Positions 61,024 through 64,000 of a stretch of 64,000 nucleotides of DNA are shown one piece after another. The notes under the pieces were generated by a model that was not told where the DNA came from, ran no database searches, and saw nothing but the letters and a program-made list of their open reading frames with translations. A program made the translations under genes and the position numbers. Within the stretch, counting starts at the first letter, position 1. Every line of letters starts with the position of its first letter. Where the stretch lies: positions 124,001 through 188,000 of the forward strand of contig JAJUGU010000005.1 of the NCBI GenBank assembly GCA_029265815.1, written 5' to 3'. Origin of the DNA: Anaerolineaceae bacterium (GTDB lineage Bacteria > Chloroflexota > Anaerolineae > Anaerolineales > Anaerolineaceae).

Positions 61024-62523
61024 TCAGCTTTCCATCTGCTCGATGAGATGGGCAGCGATGTAGCCCGAAGCGATCGTCGATGGCACCCCTCCGCCCGGGT
61101 GGGTCGAAGACCCCACCAGGTACAGCCCCTTGATGCTCTTCGATTTTGCCGCCGGTCTGAAAACCGCCTGGGCGGCAAGGTCCTGCTGCAGGCAGTAGAT
61201 CGCGCCCTCGGGCAGCAGCAGCTGGCGCTCAAAATCCAGCGGAGTGGCGCACTCGGCCGTCACCACATGATCCTTCAGCCCCGGTATCGCCGATTTCGAC
61301 AGGTTGTTGATCGTGCGCTCAATAAAGCGCGGCTTTTCTGTGTCCCAGTCCGTACCCTCCAGGTGGTAGAACCCCTGCGGGATGAGATTGAGCACGTGCT
61401 TGCCGCGCGGCGCCAGCGATTTATCCGTGTGCGTCGGCCAGCAGATCAGCCCAAAATTCTCGTCGTTCAGCCTGCCGGGCAGCACCTGCTCGTAATAGAA
61501 GCGGTTCACGTCCTCCGGCGAGGCGGCGATGACGCTGTGATGCCCGTCGAGATCCGGCGCGGCATCCAGCCCCAGGTAGATCATGGGCACCGAGATCGAA
61601 AGTTTGTAACTCTTGATGCCCTTCACCACCGGCGTGGGCAGGTGTTCTTCGCCGATCAGATCGAGGTAGAGCGTTTTGGCGTTGATGTCTGATACCACCA
61701 GGTCGGTGGTGATTTCGCTGCCGTCGGCCAGCACCACGCCCGAGGCGCGCCCGCCGTAGACTTCCACCTTTGAAACGCGCGTCTTCCGCCTCACCTCCAT
61801 CCCCAGCTGAGTCCCCACGCGCTCCAGCGCCTCGGGGATGCGGATCATCCCCCCGCGCGGATAGTAGATGCCCACATGCTCCGAGTAGGGCACCATCGCA
61901 TACGGCCCCGGCACCAGGTTGGGCGGCAGCCCAAAGTACAGCGCCTGGTACGCCATCGTCTTCAGCACCTTTTCGTCTTTGAAGTATTTCTCCAGAATGT
62001 CTTGATACGATGAGAGGAACACCGGCAAAAACTTGAGAAAGCGCGGGTTCTTCTTGATCAGCGCCGCCATATCCCCCAGCGTGCTTGCGGGCATCTGGAA
62101 GAAGGTGTCGAGGGTCACGTTCATCAGATCGTCGGCGAAAGCGCAGAATTCGCGCCACTTCAGCCCGTCTGATGGCGACATTTCAGCGATGATCCGCCCC
62201 GTCTCTTCCACCGAAAGCGGGTAGGTGACGCGCGAACCGTCGGGAAAAATGTAAGACATCATCGGGTCGCACGCGATCAGGTCCACTTCCTTCTGCAGCG
62301 TGGTGCCCAGCTTCTCGAACACACGCTCGATGGGTTGAATGATCTCCACAATCGAAGCGCCCACGTCAAAACGGAAGCCGTCGCGCTCAAAGGTCGAGCA
62401 GCACCCGCCGATGCGGTCAGATTGTTCCAGCAGCAGCACGCGCCTGCCCTGTTTCGAAAGCAGCGCCCCCGCCGAGAGCCCGCCCAGCCCCCCGCCAATG
62501 ACGATCACATCATAATCCGCCAT
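61024..62523 (-). CDS. CrtI/phytoene-desaturase-like FAD-dependent oxidoreductase
   Basis: 499 residues. ADYDVIVIGGGLGGLSAGALLSKQGRRVLLLEQ is the N-terminal FAD-binding dinucleotide motif with GGCCSTFERDGFRFDVGASIVEI after it. PRGGMIRIPEALERVG and the C-terminal GLYLVGSSTHPGGGVPSTIASGYIAAHLIE complete the CrtI family pattern. Relatives desaturate carotenoids or other isoprenoids, or saturate them (CrtO, retinol saturase). No other carotenoid gene is near. GGGAGGGAG precedes the ATG. It forms an operon with the 53-residue membrane peptide. Confidence 0.92.
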   Translation of the reverse strand: MADYDVIVIGGGLGGLSAGALLSKQGRRVLLLEQSDRIGGCCSTFERDGFRFDVGASIVEIIQPIERVFEKLGTTLQKEVDLIACDPMMSYIFPDGSRVTYPLSVEETGRIIAEMSPSDGLKWREFCAFADDLMNVTLDTFFQMPASTLGDMAALIKKNPRFLKFLPVFLSSYQDILEKYFKDEKVLKTMAYQALYFGLPPNLVPGPYAMVPYSEHVGIYYPRGGMIRIPEALERVGTQLGMEVRRKTRVSKVEVYGGRASGVVLADGSEITTDLVVSDINAKTLYLDLIGEEHLPTPVVKGIKSYKLSISVPMIYLGLDAAPDLDGHHSVIAASPEDVNRFYYEQVLPGRLNDENFGLICWPTHTDKSLAPRGKHVLNLIPQGFYHLEGTDWDTEKPRFIERTINNLSKSAIPGLKDHVVTAECATPLDFERQLLLPEGAIYCLQQDLAAQAVFRPAAKSKSIKGLYLVGSSTHPGGGVPSTIASGYIAAHLIEQMES

Positions 62524-62778
62524 TTCTCCCTCCCCGGAACGAATTGAAAAGCGCGAAATCCCACCAATAACATGATTATAGACCGAATACCTGAAAATGC
62601 GCTCCCTTCAAACGGCTTTTTTTCCGCGGAGTGCTGCGCTGCGCGCATCCAAACCGCCCGGATGACGCGCGCCTCTCCCCCTGAATTTACGGGTTCGTTA
62701 ACCTGCATGAGGATGACAGCGGCATCCATTGTTTTTGTATATAATTAAAAGACCATCATCACAAGGGGTGAAAGAATT

Positions 62779-64000
62779 ATGCCCAAAAAGACCAAACCCT
62801 CCAACGGAGCCAACCTTGGCTTCGAGCAGACCCTCTTCAAAGCCGCGGATAAACTGCGCGGTTCGATGGACGCCTCTGAATATAAGCACGTCGTCCTTGG
62901 ACTGATGTTCCTCAAATACATCTCCGACGGTTTCGAGGAGCAGTATCAAAAGCTCGTCGCTCAAAGTTCTTCCGGCGCTGACCCCGAGGACCGCGACGAG
63001 TACCGCGCAGAAAATGTCTTCTGGGTCCCCCAGGTCGCCCGTTGGAGCTATCTGCAGAAGAACGCCAAACAGCCCAACATCGGCACGCTCATCGACGACG
63101 CCATGGTCGCCATCGAAAAGGAGAACCCCTCCCTCAAGGGCGTCCTCCCCAAAGATTTCGCCCGCCCCGCCCTCGATAAGACCCGCCTGGGTGAGCTGAT
63201 CGACCTGCTCAGCAGCGTGGGGCTTGGCGATAAAGAGAACCGCTCAAAAGACATTCTCGGGCGCGTGTATGAGTATTTCCTCGCCCAGTTCGCCAGCGCG
63301 GAGGGCAAGAAGGGCGGCGAGTTCTACACCCCCCGCTCGGTCGTCCGCGTCCTCGTGGAAATGCTCGCCCCCTACAAAGGCCGCGTCTATGACCCCTGCT
63401 GCGGCACCGGCGGCATGTTCGTCCAGTCCGAAGAGTTCATCCTCGCCCACGGCGGCAAACTCGACGCCCTCTCCATCTACGGGCAGGAATCCAACCCCAC
63501 CACCTGGCGCCTCGCCAAGATGAACCTCGCCATTCGCGGCATCTCCAACAACCTCGGCCCCGAGCACGCCGATTCCTTCCACCGCGACCTGCACCCCGAT
63601 CTCAAGGCTGATTACGTCCTCGCCAACCCGCCCTTCAACATGTCCGATTGGGGTGGCGAACGCCTGCGTGAAGATAAACGCTGGGTCTACGGCGTCCCGC
63701 CCGTCGGCAACGCCAACTACGCCTGGATCCAGCACTTCATCCACCACCTCGCCCCGGGCGGCGCCGCCGGCTTCGTCATGGCCAACGGCAGCCTTTCCTC
63801 CAACACCTCCGGCGAGGGCGAGATCCGCAAAGCCATCATCGAGGCCGACCTGGTGGATTGCATCGTCGCCCTGCCCACCCAGCTCTTCTACACCACTGCC
63901 ATCCCCGTCACCCTCTGGTTCCTCTCCCGCGATAAGACCGCCCGTACGGGTGGGTCCGTGACCCACCCTGCCTTGCGCGACCGCCGTAACCAAACCCTCT
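62779..64000 (+). CDS. hsdM: Type I restriction-modification methyltransferase HsdM (5' part)
   Basis: 407 codons visible; the 3' end is beyond the window. [44 protein letters not shown] is the N-terminal helical domain; [35 protein letters not shown] (SAM motif I), [21 protein letters not shown] and [12 protein letters not shown] (catalytic NPPF) follow. It adds N6-methyladenine and with HsdS/HsdR restricts foreign DNA. Near the window's end the frame gains residues [10 protein letters not shown] from a palindromic DNA insertion at 63948-63968. A TATAAT box is at 62741-62746. Confidence 0.95.
   Translation, partial: MPKKTKPSNGANLGFEQTLFKAADKLRGSMDASEYKHVVLGLMFLKYISDGFEEQYQKLVAQSSSGADPEDRDEYRAENVFWVPQVARWSYLQKNAKQPNIGTLIDDAMVAIEKENPSLKGVLPKDFARPALDKTRLGELIDLLSSVGLGDKENRSKDILGRVYEYFLAQFASAEGKKGGEFYTPRSVVRVLVEMLAPYKGRVYDPCCGTGGMFVQSEEFILAHGGKLDALSIYGQESNPTTWRLAKMNLAIRGISNNLGPEHADSFHRDLHPDLKADYVLANPPFNMSDWGGERLREDKRWVYGVPPVGNANYAWIQHFIHHLAPGGAAGFVMANGSLSSNTSGEGEIRKAIIEADLVDCIVALPTQLFYTTAIPVTLWFLSRDKTARTGGSVTHPALRDRRNQTL
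63948..63968. repeat. Palindromic repeat element inside hsdM
   Basis: GGGTGGGTC-CGT-GACCCACCC, perfect 9-base arms. In frame it encodes about TGGSVTHP, placed where other HsdM proteins go directly from 'R(D/N)K' to 'R.RRG.TLF'. Size and symmetry match small mobile REP-like elements that insert in frame. Confidence 0.6.

Noticed and set aside
63244-63993. Open frame of about 250 codons on the minus strand
   Set aside because: Antisense to hsdM; low-complexity Gly/Val/Glu product without family match.

Overview
The window looks like a chromosomal segment (or a large contig) of an anaerobic or facultative Chloroflexota bacterium, most likely of the Anaerolineae type. This is inferred from gene content: a tex-type protein, an ADP-forming acetyl-CoA synthetase, many Thr/Pro-rich lipoproteins, UMF1- and UPF0104-type membrane proteins, and several short 'secreted/zinc-ribbon' families without clear named relatives. 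No rRNA or tRNA gene, CRISPR array or transposase was recognised.

Layout. 1-12.7 kb: the end of a lipoprotein gene, a heterodimeric ABC exporter, a polytopic membrane protein and a giant secreted beta-helix protein of about 2240 residues, all on the minus strand. 13-22.7 kb: tex; a stand-alone protein resembling the N-terminal part of archaeal TiaS; a two-gene zinc-ribbon/coiled-coil operon; a tandem family of secreted proteins with a truncated third copy; a methyltransferase; and Hsp20. 22.9-35.9 kb: acetate-CoA ligase (ADP-forming), acyltransferases, an esterase, an MFS carrier, a LysM-M23 peptidase, small metabolic proteins, an FN3-like lipoprotein and a K+-channel-like membrane protein. 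36-42.4 kb: a decayed SDR gene, dUTPase, an SDR/TetR pair, a MerR-VWA operon with a textbook MerR promoter, and a GrpB-family protein.

42.4-50 kb is the most striking part. It is a replicon-like module with two ParA ATPases, a ParB, a ribbon-helix-helix type partner, an ExeA-like AAA ATPase, and a protein that joins a DnaA domain I to a winged-helix-like region but has no AAA+ domain. The module carries three repeat families of its own: six 25-bp tandem repeats in perfect register, four 22-bp palindromes, and four direct 12-bp repeats upstream of one parA. It looks like an integrated plasmid or a secondary partition/replication cassette.

50-64 kb: a UPF0104 membrane protein, lipoproteins, a CcdA/thioredoxin pair (with a possible ATA start codon), a BaiN-type flavoprotein, a MazEF-like toxin-antitoxin pair, a PadR-HAAS operon, an ABC-F protein, a CrtI-like oxidoreductase with a small downstream membrane peptide, and the 5' part of a type I restriction-modification hsdM gene that carries a palindromic insertion.

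Regulation. Strong Shine-Dalgarno sequences coexist with several genes whose start codon lies exactly six bases after a TATAAT-like -10 box, so leaderless transcription appears common here. Many intergenic gaps hold clear stem-loop terminators.
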